Of a DNA stretch of 64,000 nt, positions 25,267 through 33,630 are shown one piece after another (positions within the stretch are counted from its first letter, which is position 1; every line of letters begins with the position of its first letter). The notes beneath the pieces were generated by a model. That model did not search any database. It worked only from the letters and a program-made list of their open reading frames with translations, and was not told the DNA's origin. Both the position numbers and the translations under genes were made by a program. Source of the stretch: Oceanobacillus sp. FSL K6-2867 (lineage in GTDB: Bacteria > Bacillota > Bacilli > Bacillales > Amphibacillaceae); assembly GCF_037963145.1 (NCBI RefSeq), contig NZ_CP150144.1:3782001-3846000 (forward strand), read 5' to 3'.

Positions 25267-26220
25267 ATGTCATTATTTGATAAAAAAATACTGTTTGTAG
25301 GTGGAAAAGGCGGTGTTGGAAAATCTACATCAGCTGCAGCAATTGCATGGAAATCTGCTAATCTTGGTAATAGGACACTACTTATTTCCACGGATCCAGC
25401 ACATAACGTCGGAGATATTTTCAGCCAGCAAATTGGTGGGAAAACAAAGCAAATTGAAAAAAAATTATTTGCACTGGAAATTGATCCAGCGATCGAGACC
25501 GAAAAATATATGAAAAGCGTCAAAGAAAATTTGAAGGGAACTGTACAACCTTCAATGATAGAAGAGGTTAATCGGCAATTAGATACTGCTAAAGTTTCAC
25601 CAGGGGCAGAAGAAGCGGCATTATTTGATAAGTTAATCACCATTATTTTAGAGGAAAGTGCACACTTTGACCGAATCATATTTGACACAGCACCAACAGG
25701 TCATACTATTAGGCTGCTTACTTTGCCTGAGCTTATGGGAATCTGGATAGAAGGCTTACTAAAGAAGAGAAAGAAAACGACTGAAAATTATTCGCAATTG
25801 TTAAATGATGGTGAGCCAATAGAAGATCCAATATATAAAGTGCTGAAGTTGCGTCAGGAGAGGTTTTTTAAAGCGAGAAAGGTACTGCTTGATCAAGAAC
25901 AAACAGCTTTTATTTTTGTGTTAAATCCAGAGAACCTTCCCATTCTAGAAACTAAAAAAGCAATAGAACTCCTTGAAAGATATAACTTACATGTAAAAAC
26001 GCTATTCATTAATAAAGTGTTGCCCAAGGATACGGGCGGGGCCTTTTTTGAAAAACGCAGGAAACAAGAGAGAAAATATATGGATACAATTAAAAACACA
26101 TTCAAAAAACAGGATCTTATTTATATCCCTTTATTTACTGAAGATATAACGAGCAAACAGCAATTAGATGAGCTTAGCTGTTATGTCGATCAAAGCCTAT
26201 CACAGCAGATAAGGAAGTAA
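25267..26220 (+). CDS. ArsA/Get3-family ATPase
   Basis: A 317-residue soluble P-loop ATPase of the ArsA/Get3 clan. It has the deviant Walker A GGKGGVGKS, the switch I STDPAHNVGD, switch II FDTAPTGHTIRLL and the adenine segment FINKVLP. It is a single-domain form that would act as a dimer. Only one cysteine is visible (near the C-terminus), so the three-cysteine arsenite site of E. coli ArsA is absent and an arsenic role is unlikely; a targeting or membrane-insertion role like Get3 is more plausible. Start ATG 25267 after AAAGGAGGAG. Its last codons lie inside a 52-bp tandem repeat, so the extreme C-terminus (SQQIRK) is repeat-derived. Confidence 0.9.
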   Translation: MSLFDKKILFVGGKGGVGKSTSAAAIAWKSANLGNRTLLISTDPAHNVGDIFSQQIGGKTKQIEKKLFALEIDPAIETEKYMKSVKENLKGTVQPSMIEEVNRQLDTAKVSPGAEEAALFDKLITIILEESAHFDRIIFDTAPTGHTIRLLTLPELMGIWIEGLLKKRKKTTENYSQLLNDGEPIEDPIYKVLKLRQERFFKARKVLLDQEQTAFIFVLNPENLPILETKKAIELLERYNLHVKTLFINKVLPKDTGGAFFEKRRKQERKYMDTIKNTFKKQDLIYIPLFTEDITSKQQLDELSCYVDQSLSQQIRK

Positions 26221-26356
26221 ATGGAGAGGAACACAGCCGAGAGAGTATCTATCACGGCAGATAAGAAATCAATGGGGGTAGAAAACTGTTGAGAAAAGTG
26301 CTCTCACGGTTGATAAGAAAGTAAAAGCAGTGAGAAGCTACCGAGAGAAATAATCG
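26201..26356 (+). repeat. Three tandem 52-bp repeats overlapping the end of the ArsA-like gene
   Basis: Units at 26201-26252, 26253-26304 and 26305-26356 each begin CAC-G-GATAAG-AA-T-AA (CACAGCAGATAAGGAAGTAA, CACGGCAGATAAGAAATCAA, CACGGTTGATAAGAAAGTAA) and carry CCGAGAGA or GTTGAGAAAAG near the end. The exact period and diverged interiors mark an old tandem array. The first unit supplies the stop codon of the ATPase gene. Confidence 0.85.
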
Positions 26357-26415
26357 TGTTATGCAAAAGAATCTCATAAAAACTTCCTCATACAATATGA
26401 GGGACTTAATCTTAA

Positions 26416-26583
26416 ACTAGTCATTATGAACAGCTTCTGATGTTTTCGCAACTACTTGGAGAAGAATGCTATGAAAAGAATGAAGCATTGAAGACGAACA
26501 TAGAAAAGCAAATAGCAGACAAGATTGGTTTAGAGAATTTAACCGTACTTAAAAAGATATTAAAAATGGATTGGGGATTGTAA
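26416..26583 (+). pseudogene. Gene fragment (C-terminal piece, family uncertain)
   Basis: An open frame without a ribosome site reads EQLLMFSQLLGEECYEKNE, then KTNIEKQIADKIGLENLTVL and ends KMDWGL. Amphipathic helices of this type are common at the C-terminus of MarR-like regulators, and the position just before an oxidoreductase gene would suit one, but the DNA-binding part is missing. It could be translated from ATG 26440 as a 47-residue protein. I treat it as a remnant. Confidence 0.4.
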
Positions 26584-26694
26584 AACCGATAAAGTACTGA
26601 ATCTGTTTACATGCTATTTCTTTGTCATCCTGGAATATAACTAGTAAACTAAACTTAGAGAAAATAAGTTTTTTGTTAAGAAAGGATGATGAGA

Positions 26695-27672
26695 ATGAAA
26701 GCGTTTGTTCTGGAGCATGGGGAACTGAAAGTTAAAGAAATGAACGAGCCTATTGCAGGCCCGCATGAGGTAGTTGTTGCATTACGTACGGCTGGGTTGA
26801 ATCGTAGAGATCTATATATTCCGAATCGAATGGGAAACGATAAAGATGCGTTAATCCTTGGTTCGGATGGTGCTGGAGTTATTGAGGCTGTAGGAGAAGC
26901 TGTTACTCGTGTTCGTGCCGGCGATGAAGTTATTATTAACCCGTCACTCCGCTGGTATGATAATAGTGACGCGCCACCAAAGGATTTTGATATATTGGGA
27001 ATGCCTGATCACGGTACGTTTGCAGAGAAAATAGCCTTATCTGAAGAACAGGTGGAAAAGAAACCAAGTCATCTATCATGGGAAGAGGCGGGTGTATTCG
27101 CGCTTGCAGCATTAACTGGTTATCGTGCATTATTTACGCAAGGGAAAATTAAAGCGGGTGAGACGGTATTTATTCCGGGCGCTGGCAGTGGTGTAGCGAC
27201 TTATTTAATTGCTTTTGCTAAAAATGCAGGGGCAAGAGTAATCGTATCTTCTCGCAGTGAGGATAAGCGAAACAAAGCCAAAGAGCATGGAGCAGATATT
27301 GCACTGGATACAAATAGTGATTGGGAAAAAGAATTAGTAAATGAAACGATTGATTTAGTGATTGATAGTGTAGGTGCAGCTACATTTAATCGTTCTTTAG
27401 AAGTGTTGAAAAAAGGCGGACGAATTGTGATTTTCGGTGCTACAACAGATGATAGTATTGATTTTAATTTACGTGCATTTTTCTATGGTCAATATAAATT
27501 ATTAGGATCAACAATGGGGAGCAGGCAGGAGTTACAAGCTACGCTGAAACATATGGAAAACTATCAAATGCATCCAGTGGTCGACCGAACATTTACACTT
27601 GATGAAGCACAAGCTGCTTTTGACTATTTAAAAGAGAGCAAACAATTTGGAAAAATTGCTCTCCAACTATAA
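26695..27672 (+). CDS. Medium-chain dehydrogenase/reductase (quinone oxidoreductase-like)
   Basis: A 325-residue NAD(P)H-dependent oxidoreductase of the MDR superfamily: GroES-like N-terminal domain with LNRRDLYIPN, then the Rossmann domain with GAGSGVATYLI and VIDSVGAATF. The cysteine and histidine zinc ligands of true alcohol dehydrogenases are not seen at the usual places, so the catalytic zinc is probably lacking and quinones or enones are likelier substrates. Start ATG 26695 (MKAF) after AAAGGATGATGAG; two ATG/M codons upstream are less well placed. Monocistronic. Confidence 0.88.
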   Translation: MKAFVLEHGELKVKEMNEPIAGPHEVVVALRTAGLNRRDLYIPNRMGNDKDALILGSDGAGVIEAVGEAVTRVRAGDEVIINPSLRWYDNSDAPPKDFDILGMPDHGTFAEKIALSEEQVEKKPSHLSWEEAGVFALAALTGYRALFTQGKIKAGETVFIPGAGSGVATYLIAFAKNAGARVIVSSRSEDKRNKAKEHGADIALDTNSDWEKELVNETIDLVIDSVGAATFNRSLEVLKKGGRIVIFGATTDDSIDFNLRAFFYGQYKLLGSTMGSRQELQATLKHMENYQMHPVVDRTFTLDEAQAAFDYLKESKQFGKIALQL

Positions 27673-27802
27673 GTCAATCGAAATGGAGCGATTGTTATGC
27701 GTCAGAAATATTGAATAATGATTAATGCTTATCTCTGATCGATTTTAAAAGCAATACTGCTGATTTTTCATGAGATATCCCTCTATAAAACTAAACATAC
27801 AG

Positions 27803-27840
27803 AAACACGAGCGTTTGAGATTTTCCAAACGCTCGTGTTT
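27803..27840. terminator. Strong bidirectional terminator
   Basis: AAACACGAGCGTTTG and CAAACGCTCGTGTTT form a perfect 15-bp stem with an eight-base loop. Serves the oxidoreductase gene and the convergent symporter gene. Confidence 0.94.
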
Positions 27841-27842
27841 TG

Positions 27843-29123
27843 CTAATCTACCGTGGCTTCCATCCAATGCCGTCCTTCAACCTGTCTTGTAACGAGCATA
27901 CTTGATACAGCGTCGCCTGTGGAGTTTACCATTGTTGCAGGTGGATCAACAACCACTCCAATTGCTGATATAATTGGTAAAGCTTCGATTGGCAGGCCAT
28001 ATAATGTAACAATCATTAGTTCCCCAATAAAACCTCCACCAGGTATTCCGCTCATTACGATCCCGGATAATAGGGAGAAGCCAATTGCAGTCAGGAATGT
28101 ATCGATTCCCGTGAAATCCATATTAAATACGCCAAATACAAATGCGATCTTTAACATAGCAGAAAGGCAGGAACCGTCCATATGTATAGTGGCACCAAGC
28201 GGGATTACGGTTTCTCGAATATCTTTTGGAACTCCAATCTGTTTAGTTGCTTGAAGGTTTGCTGGAATAGCTGCGACACTGCTTCCAGTTCCGAGCGAAG
28301 TTGCCGCTGGTGCGAGAATATTTTTCCAAAAACGGGTAATTCCTTTTTTGCCACCAGCAATAAATGCATAGAATGTAAAACCGATAGCAAAGTAAAAAAC
28401 TGAAACAGGGTAGTATATAATAATTGCTTTTGCATAATCTCCGATTAAGGCTGTACCAAATTCCCCAATTAGTGCTGCAAAATAAGCCCCTAATCCGATT
28501 GGTGCATAGTACATAACAAGCTGAATGATTTTCATAAATACTTCTGATCCGCTTGTTAAAAATCTGGCGAATGGTCTTCCTTGTTCACCAGTTAAACCAG
28601 TAGCCACTCCAATTAAAACGGAGAAGATAATTAGTGCAAGCATATTTGACCGGGAAAATAACTCCACAAAGTCGGGGACGGTAAATGTTTCTACCAACTG
28701 ATCAGCTAAACTGACTTCTTCTACTTCTTCAGGTTCAATCAGTGGTATATCCACTCCTGAACCAGGTTGGAAAATAACTGTCGCTGCGAGCATAATAAAA
28801 GAGGCTATAATTCCTGTAAGGATAAATACTGTCATCATTGAACCCATAATTTTACCAAGCCGCTTCATGCTATCCATGCTTGCGATTGCAGATGAAATCG
28901 TAAAGAAAACGAGTGGTACAACAACCATAAATAGTAGATTTATAAAGATATCCCCTAGTGGTTTGATCAATGTGGCTTGTTCACCAAAAATTATTCCGAT
29001 AATTGATCCGACTATAATAGAGGATAACAAAATAATAGGGAAGCGATATGCCTTAATTTTTTCTTTCACACCATTCATTCCTTTTCGTGTAGATTTTGGA
29101 TGATTTCTCTTTCTATCGTACAC
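27843..29123 (-). CDS. Dicarboxylate/amino acid:cation symporter (DAACS family)
   Basis: A sodium- or proton-coupled transporter for glutamate, aspartate or C4-dicarboxylates. Eight hydrophobic helices plus the two re-entrant hairpins of the family are recognisable: the serine-rich LGTGSSVAAIPANLQ hairpin, HMDGSCLSAMLKIAF of helix 7, and GIPGGGFIGE with VDPPATMVNSTGDAVSS (helix 8) forming the substrate and sodium sites. The longest frame starts at GTG 29123, but ATG 29078 (MNGVKEK) after AAAAGGA lies nearer the conserved start and gives 411 residues. No neighbour indicates the exact substrate. Confidence 0.92.
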   Translation of the reverse strand: MYDRKRNHPKSTRKGMNGVKEKIKAYRFPIILLSSIIVGSIIGIIFGEQATLIKPLGDIFINLLFMVVVPLVFFTISSAIASMDSMKRLGKIMGSMMTVFILTGIIASFIMLAATVIFQPGSGVDIPLIEPEEVEEVSLADQLVETFTVPDFVELFSRSNMLALIIFSVLIGVATGLTGEQGRPFARFLTSGSEVFMKIIQLVMYYAPIGLGAYFAALIGEFGTALIGDYAKAIIIYYPVSVFYFAIGFTFYAFIAGGKKGITRFWKNILAPAATSLGTGSSVAAIPANLQATKQIGVPKDIRETVIPLGATIHMDGSCLSAMLKIAFVFGVFNMDFTGIDTFLTAIGFSLLSGIVMSGIPGGGFIGELMIVTLYGLPIEALPIISAIGVVVDPPATMVNSTGDAVSSMLVTRQVEGRHWMEATVD

Positions 29124-29148
29124 GAAATTGTCTAAATAAAATAGAGAC

Positions 29149-30006
29149 TTATTCTAAATAAGGGGAAATTTGATCAATTGCTTGTTGCATTTTTTCACTA
29201 TTTCGCCTGTAGAGCTCCTTTGATTCATGATTCTCAGTAGCCAGAGTGAAAAGTTCGAGATCTGCTTGACATTTTTTCATGGTGGCTAATAATAGCGGTT
29301 TTTCAGTTGGTTCCGGTACTGCGATTTGATCATCAAATAAGTCAACGAAAAGCTGACCGTCATTATCTGCTTGGGCTAAAAACACATTTTCTATACTAAC
29401 GTTGAGTTTATCCAGCTCTGTTTCCAGCCAATTTGGATTAAGTGATAAATTAGCTAATGGCTCAAGCAGCATTTTTCCATCCATGATAACCGTTTGGGGC
29501 TCTTTCGCTGGAGAGAGCGTTATACCGAGATCCTTTGCTGTAAGTGGAAGGTTTTCTCTTTTTGGTAATACATTTACAGAACCAGTGGGCTCTAATACGG
29601 CGAATTCAACATCCGATGCCAAAAATATATTTTTGTCGCGAAGCTTTTCTAATAAATCATCTGTAGAATAGCCTTCTTTTTTTAGATTTTCTTCCATGAT
29701 TTTTCCATCTTGAATGAATACGGTGCTTTTTCCTTGTGTAAAATCTCGGAAAGATTTGCTTTTTAGCGAAATTTTCTCAACACCATATGGAACGATAAAC
29801 CAGATAATCATTGCGATGGCAGCGTGTGCGAAATTCGTGTTTGGATCAATTGTATGAATAGCAGCAATTCCACCAAGTACAATGCCGGAAATGGTTTCGA
29901 AGATATTTAACTGAGATAGTTGTTTTGTCCCTAACCATTTAATCATAAAAAATAACAAAGCAATTAACGTCAGAGACCTTAAAATAACAATAATCCATTC
30001 TGGCAT
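29149..30006 (-). CDS. YetF-like DUF421 membrane protein with a C-terminal DUF1657-like domain
   Basis: Last gene of the spoVA-type operon. Three N-terminal membrane helices (WIIVILRSLTLIALLFFMI; a second around IFETISGIVLGGIAAI; a third AAIAMIIWFIVPYG) precede a DUF421 cytoplasmic beta domain (KSTVFIQDGKIMEENLKKEG...FAVLEPTGSVNVLP). The last 45 residues (from about 240) resemble the operon's DUF1657 proteins: CQADLELFTLATENHESKEL matches AQASFEQFALQTENKQAKQV. So it is a fusion, and the operon carries three DUF1657 units. In the spoVA-2mob operon of heat-resistant B. subtilis the YetF-like gene has this place; it contributes to spore heat resistance there. Confidence 0.88.
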   Translation of the reverse strand: MPEWIIVILRSLTLIALLFFMIKWLGTKQLSQLNIFETISGIVLGGIAAIHTIDPNTNFAHAAIAMIIWFIVPYGVEKISLKSKSFRDFTQGKSTVFIQDGKIMEENLKKEGYSTDDLLEKLRDKNIFLASDVEFAVLEPTGSVNVLPKRENLPLTAKDLGITLSPAKEPQTVIMDGKMLLEPLANLSLNPNWLETELDKLNVSIENVFLAQADNDGQLFVDLFDDQIAVPEPTEKPLLLATMKKCQADLELFTLATENHESKELYRRNSEKMQQAIDQISPYLE

Positions 30007-30109
30007 TTGTTTTCACCCTTTCTAAATGACAGATATTAAAATAAAGAATTATATTGTGAAATGGAGGTATTCGTTCAGGAATCTTCTATATGGCGTATAT
30101 GGCCAAGTC

Positions 30110-30307
30110 TCAATACTGCGGTTCCTGCTTTGAAAGTTCAATAACCTGATTATGCAAATCCCTTTTTATCTCGGAAATGATGTTTTCTACCATCTTAAAA
30201 GTTTGTTCAGCTTGCTCATCCTGAACCTTGTTTGCAAGTATTTCAAGACTGGATTCAATGCTTTTAATGGATGAATAGCAGCCTTTTACCTGTGACCCGA
30301 CTGTCAT
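30110..30307 (-). CDS. DUF1657 protein (second copy)
   Basis: A 65-residue helical protein (TVGSQVKGCYSSIKSIESSL...) of the DUF1657 family, found almost only beside spoVA genes. Two long helices and a terminal QEPQY, the same end as the copy at 32744-32947 (EEPQYKQ). The start ATG follows CGGAGTTGATCAT. Its position between spoVAEb and the DUF421 gene fits the spoVA-2mob arrangement. Molecular role unknown; probably a spore-membrane accessory. Confidence 0.88.
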   Translation of the reverse strand: MTVGSQVKGCYSSIKSIESSLEILANKVQDEQAEQTFKMVENIISEIKRDLHNQVIELSKQEPQY

Positions 30308-30321
30308 ATGATCAACTCCGT

Positions 30322-30672
30322 TTATCCTTTTGGTTTAAATATCAAAGCTCCAATCACTCCGAAAACGATTGCAGCTGAAATACCAGCACTTGTTACCTCG
30401 AACATTCCCGTCACAACACCGATAAGTCCGTGGCGCTCTGCTTCCTGCATGGCACCGTGGACAAGTGAATTACCAAAGCTTGTAATTGGAACAGTCGCAC
30501 CAGCTCCGGCAAAGTCAATTAATGGCTCATACCATCCGAATCCATCCAGAATTGCCCCACTAACCACAAGAATAGTTAATGTATGCGCAGGTGATAGTTT
30601 GAAAACATCAAACATAATTTGTCCAATCACACATATTAACCCACCTATAAGAAATGCCCAGAAAAATATCAT
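30322..30672 (-). CDS. spoVAEb: Stage V sporulation protein AEb (SpoVAE type)
   Basis: A 116-residue membrane protein with four hydrophobic segments, homologous to SpoVAC (both carry GFGxYDPLI-like and [20 protein letters not shown] motifs), forming part of the dipicolinic acid channel in the inner spore membrane. It overlaps spoVAD by four bases (ATGA), indicating translational coupling. The conserved [13 protein letters not shown] is intact. Confidence 0.93.
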   Translation of the reverse strand: MIFFWAFLIGGLICVIGQIMFDVFKLSPAHTLTILVVSGAILDGFGWYEPLIDFAGAGATVPITSFGNSLVHGAMQEAERHGLIGVVTGMFEVTSAGISAAIVFGVIGALIFKPKG

Positions 30673-31682
30673 AAAATTTCACTTCTTTCAATTGATACTG
30701 CATGTGCAATACATGGAATCGGGTCGCTTTGCTGCACACTTAAAGGAGAATGCAAGGAACCAGTGGCTACAACGAGAATACGATTCAATTCACCTTGTAT
30801 AAGTTGTTTTAAAAAGTGGCCATAGGTTACGACTGCTGAACAGGCTGAACCACTGCCTCCAGCAAGAACTGGTTGTCCTTCTCGATAAATGGTTAACCCG
30901 CAGTCAACGTATTTATCTTCTTCTATTGGAATATTACGTCCATGCATGTAATCAAGTGATACTTCTCTCCCTACATGCCCAAGATCACCTGTAATAATTA
31001 AATCATAAAAAGATGGGTCTACATTTCGTTCCTTTAAATGCACTTCGATAGTATCTGCAGCGGCTGCAGCCATTGCACCTCCCATGTTAAAAGGGTCCGT
31101 CATTCCCATATCCACTACTTTTCCAATTGTTGCCGAAGTGACTATTGGGCCGACACCTTCTTTAGCAAGCAGGATACAACCAGCACCTGTCACAGTCCAT
31201 TGTGCTGTCGGTGGCTTTTGCCCTCCGTATTCTGTTGGGTAGCGAAATTGCTTTTCAGCTGCAGCATTATGGCTGGAAGAGCCGCTTAAGATATAATTTG
31301 CACCATTTCCATTTATAATTGCTGCAGATAATGCCAAACTCTCCATAGAAGTTGCACAGGCACTAAACAATCCGAAATAAGGAAGTCCCATAGTGCTAGC
31401 AGCAAAACTTGTAGGTGTAATCTGATTGATTAAATCTCCACTAATGAAAAATTCTACCTGTTCTTTATCGATAGGACTTTTCTTAATAGCAATTTGACAA
31501 GCTTCTTCCATCATTGTTTGCTGTGCTTTTTCAAAGGAATCTTGCTGGAGCCATATATCGTCGTGCAAAATATCAAATGATTCGGGAATGTTGCCATTTG
31601 CTTCGAAAGGTCCACCGACAGTTCCAGCTGTAAGGATTACAGGCTTATTTTCGAAAATCCAAGTTCGATGTCCTGTAAGCAT
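30669..31682 (-). CDS. spoVAD: Stage V sporulation protein AD
   Basis: A soluble thiolase-fold protein that binds dipicolinic acid and associates with the spore inner membrane during DPA uptake and release. The 337 residues start [10 protein letters not shown] and include [19 protein letters not shown] at the thiolase active-site position and [15 protein letters not shown]. The likely start is ATG 31682, whose A is the last base of the spoVAC stop codon; a GTG at 31697 adds five residues inside spoVAC. Tight packing indicates an operon. Confidence 0.95.
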   Translation of the reverse strand: MLTGHRTWIFENKPVILTAGTVGGPFEANGNIPESFDILHDDIWLQQDSFEKAQQTMMEEACQIAIKKSPIDKEQVEFFISGDLINQITPTSFAASTMGLPYFGLFSACATSMESLALSAAIINGNGANYILSGSSSHNAAAEKQFRYPTEYGGQKPPTAQWTVTGAGCILLAKEGVGPIVTSATIGKVVDMGMTDPFNMGGAMAAAAADTIEVHLKERNVDPSFYDLIITGDLGHVGREVSLDYMHGRNIPIEEDKYVDCGLTIYREGQPVLAGGSGSACSAVVTYGHFLKQLIQGELNRILVVATGSLHSPLSVQQSDPIPCIAHAVSIERSEIL

Positions 31683-32161
31683 TAAAAACCACCCCACTGT
31701 ATGAGTATTGTCTTAATTAAGGCAATGACAAAGGCGGCAAACACCCCATAAACAATTACTGGTCCAGCTAATTTAAGCATGTTTGAACCGACGCCTAAAA
31801 TAAAGCCCTCTGTTCGATATTCAATCGCAGAAGAGATAACCGCATTTCCAAACCCTGTAACTGGCACTGCTGATCCTGCGCCAGAAAATTGACCAATCCT
31901 GTCATAAAATCCGAAACCTGTTAATAACATTGTGATAAAGATTAATGTTGCAGTTGTTGGGTTCCCAGCGGTTTTTTCGGTGAAATGGAAAAAATAGATA
32001 TAAAAGGTTGTTATGATTTGCCCAATAAAACAAATGAATCCGCCGACGAGAAAAGCCTTAATGCAATTTTTAAAAATAGGTCTTTTTACTTCTCTTTTTG
32101 ATTGAAAATCCTGATATTCCTGTGCTTCTGGAGGAAGGTTTTTCTTTTTCTCATCTGACAT
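31682..32161 (-). CDS. spoVAC: Stage V sporulation protein AC
   Basis: A mechanosensitive membrane protein of the spore DPA channel, 159 residues: a charged N-terminus (KKKNLPPEAQEYQDFQ) and four membrane helices, with the conserved GAGSAVPVTGFGNAV. Start ATG 32161 after GAAGGAG; GTG 32170 in frame is too close to the ribosome site. One-base overlap with spoVAD downstream. Confidence 0.95.
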   Translation of the reverse strand: MSDEKKKNLPPEAQEYQDFQSKREVKRPIFKNCIKAFLVGGFICFIGQIITTFYIYFFHFTEKTAGNPTTATLIFITMLLTGFGFYDRIGQFSGAGSAVPVTGFGNAVISSAIEYRTEGFILGVGSNMLKLAGPVIVYGVFAAFVIALIKTILIQWGGF

Positions 32162-32178
32162 GGTTATCACTCCTTCTA

Positions 32179-32643
32179 TTAGGTCTGTTCTTTAGACAAT
32201 GTAACAATTTGTTTTAAGCGTTTTTTTAATTCTTTACTGGAAATTTCATTATTAAGTATTTGTTTTTCCAGTTTATCCAGCTCAATAATTATTTTTTTAT
32301 CTGTAGAAAATTCAACATCCAAATTCTTAAATTGTTTTTTCATTTCCTTCTGATATTGTTTTTTTATTTTTGCCAATTCAAAGCGTTTCATGTGTTCTAT
32401 TTCAATAGCTATCAACATGGCCTCGTCCGTATTTACAGCTTTTACTGTTGTAATTTCATCATGCTTGCTCAGGAGGTCTTTTGCTTCATTGGATGGTTGT
32501 TGATCAGTTAATGCTCCGGTTGATATTTTCGTCAAATCAATCGTTGTTTCATTGTTTTTAGTGGGTTCCGCAGTTAAGTCATTCCCACATGCTGTAAGTA
32601 ACAATACGAGACCAGTGTATAGAATAAAGCTTTTTTTATACAT
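32179..32643 (-). CDS. YhcN/YlaJ-type sporulation lipoprotein
   Basis: A 154-residue lipoprotein: signal peptide with lipobox LLTAC, a Thr/Asn-rich linker, then a helical, Lys-rich domain (TTVKAVNTDEAMLIAIEIEHM; KIKKQYQKEMKKQFKNLDVEF) as in the YhcN/YlaJ family of spore-coat or spore-membrane lipoproteins. It is second in the spoVA-type operon, its place in spoVA-2mob. The preferred start is ATG 32643 (MYKKSF); upstream in-frame TTG 32655 gives four more residues. A GGTTGTC/GACAGCC hairpin lies in the 96-bp gap before it. Confidence 0.87.
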   Translation of the reverse strand: MYKKSFILYTGLVLLLTACGNDLTAEPTKNNETTIDLTKISTGALTDQQPSNEAKDLLSKHDEITTVKAVNTDEAMLIAIEIEHMKRFELAKIKKQYQKEMKKQFKNLDVEFSTDKKIIIELDKLEKQILNNEISSKELKKRLKQIVTLSKEQT

Positions 32644-32743
32644 ATTCACACCCAACTTTCTTTAGAGATATGTAAGAGGCTGTCAAAAGACAACCCCTTG
32701 TATATCGGGAAATACATATCATACGAGTATTATGAGGTGTTTA

Positions 32744-32947
32744 TTACTGTTTATATTGCGGCTCTTCTTGCTCGATTTGTGTCATTCTTGGTTCAACGGT
32801 TTGCAGTATGTTCATTGTTTGTTGTGCTGCATTTTGATAGACCTGTTTTGCCTGTTTATTTTCAGTTTGAAGCGCAAATTGTTCAAAGCTTGCTTGTGCA
32901 CTTCGTAAACCAGCTATTGTTTGTTTTACTTGACTTGCTACTGTCAC
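32744..32947 (-). CDS. DUF1657 protein (first gene of the spoVA-type operon)
   Basis: A 67-residue helical protein (TVASQVKQTIAGLRSAQASF...; ending EEPQYKQ) of the DUF1657 family. GTG start at 32947 follows CGAGGAGGGATTTAG. It opens the operon, whose expression in the forespore (SigG) is expected from related operons; AGTATACT upstream could be a -10 but I do not see a good SigG -35. Paralogous to the 65-residue gene at 30110-30307 and to the tail of the DUF421 protein. Confidence 0.88.
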   Translation of the reverse strand: MTVASQVKQTIAGLRSAQASFEQFALQTENKQAKQVYQNAAQQTMNILQTVEPRMTQIEQEEPQYKQ

Positions 32948-33124
32948 CTAAATCCCTCCTCGAGTATACTTACACTATTTATGGTGAATTAAAATGGGGG
33001 TTAATATACTTTGTATTTATTTCCATTTACAGTTAAAATAAGTAAATAATGCTATTTTTGAAACATTTAAGTCGGTTCATTCGTCCTATATAGTGGGAGT
33101 TCTTTTGAGGGAGGAGGGGCAGAA

Positions 33125-33568
33125 ATAAAAAAGGTTATTGTCTTTATTAGTATTTTATTAATAGGTATTACCGCACTAATGTTTATAATAATTGATGGGA
33201 AAGAGAAGGGGGAGGTTGTTACATCAACTTCCACGATTAAGATTGAAGATAATCTGCTGTTACATATGAGGGTGGAAGATGTTAGGGAAAATATTCAAGT
33301 GCAATGTTCTCTTCAGTATGTAGGAAAGGAGGATATTTTACTTGAACATCAAACACCATTAGTTTCTGCTTATTTCGATGAAAAGATACAAGATTTTACA
33401 GAAGAAAAGTTAGCAAAGACTCTTCAGCAAGGCAGTATTTATCATCAACCTACAATTTTGCTCAAATATCCAGAAACTTCAGATCAGAATTTGAAGATTT
33501 CCGCTAAGTTTTGGCTGAATGGAATACAAACAAATTTTCATCATATCGAGCAATTGGAATTCGATTAA
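33125..33568 (+). CDS. Membrane-anchored hypothetical protein with apparent ATA start
   Basis: I do not recognise the family. Read from 33125 the chain begins with a lysine pair and a clear membrane helix (VIVFISILLIGITALMFIII), then about 120 residues of beta-rich extracellular domain ending EQLEFD. A strong ribosome site (GAGGGAGGAGGGG) lies 6-7 bases before an ATA codon; no ATG, GTG or TTG exists in frame between the upstream stop (33068) and ATG 33179. The first standard start, 33179, has no ribosome site and would cut the helix in half. Either ATA initiates, or the start codon has mutated. The length from 33125 would be 148 codons. Confidence 0.6.
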   Translation: MKKVIVFISILLIGITALMFIIIDGKEKGEVVTSTSTIKIEDNLLLHMRVEDVRENIQVQCSLQYVGKEDILLEHQTPLVSAYFDEKIQDFTEEKLAKTLQQGSIYHQPTILLKYPETSDQNLKISAKFWLNGIQTNFHHIEQLEFD

Positions 33569-33603
33569 AAAACGATGCATTCTACCCGAATACATCGTTT
33601 TTC
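33566..33603. terminator. Bidirectional intrinsic terminator
   Basis: AAAAACGATG pairs with CATCGTTTTT with a short loop region, between two convergent genes. Confidence 0.82.
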
Positions 33604-33630
33604 ATACTTTAGAGGACTTTTAGAGAAATT

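Noticed and set aside
25267..26220. Arsenite pump ATPase
   Set aside because: The cysteines of the ArsA metal site are missing and no arsB, arsR or arsC gene lies nearby.
26201..26356. CRISPR-like array
   Set aside because: Units adjoin with no unique spacers; the 52-base period and diverged interiors indicate a plain tandem repeat.
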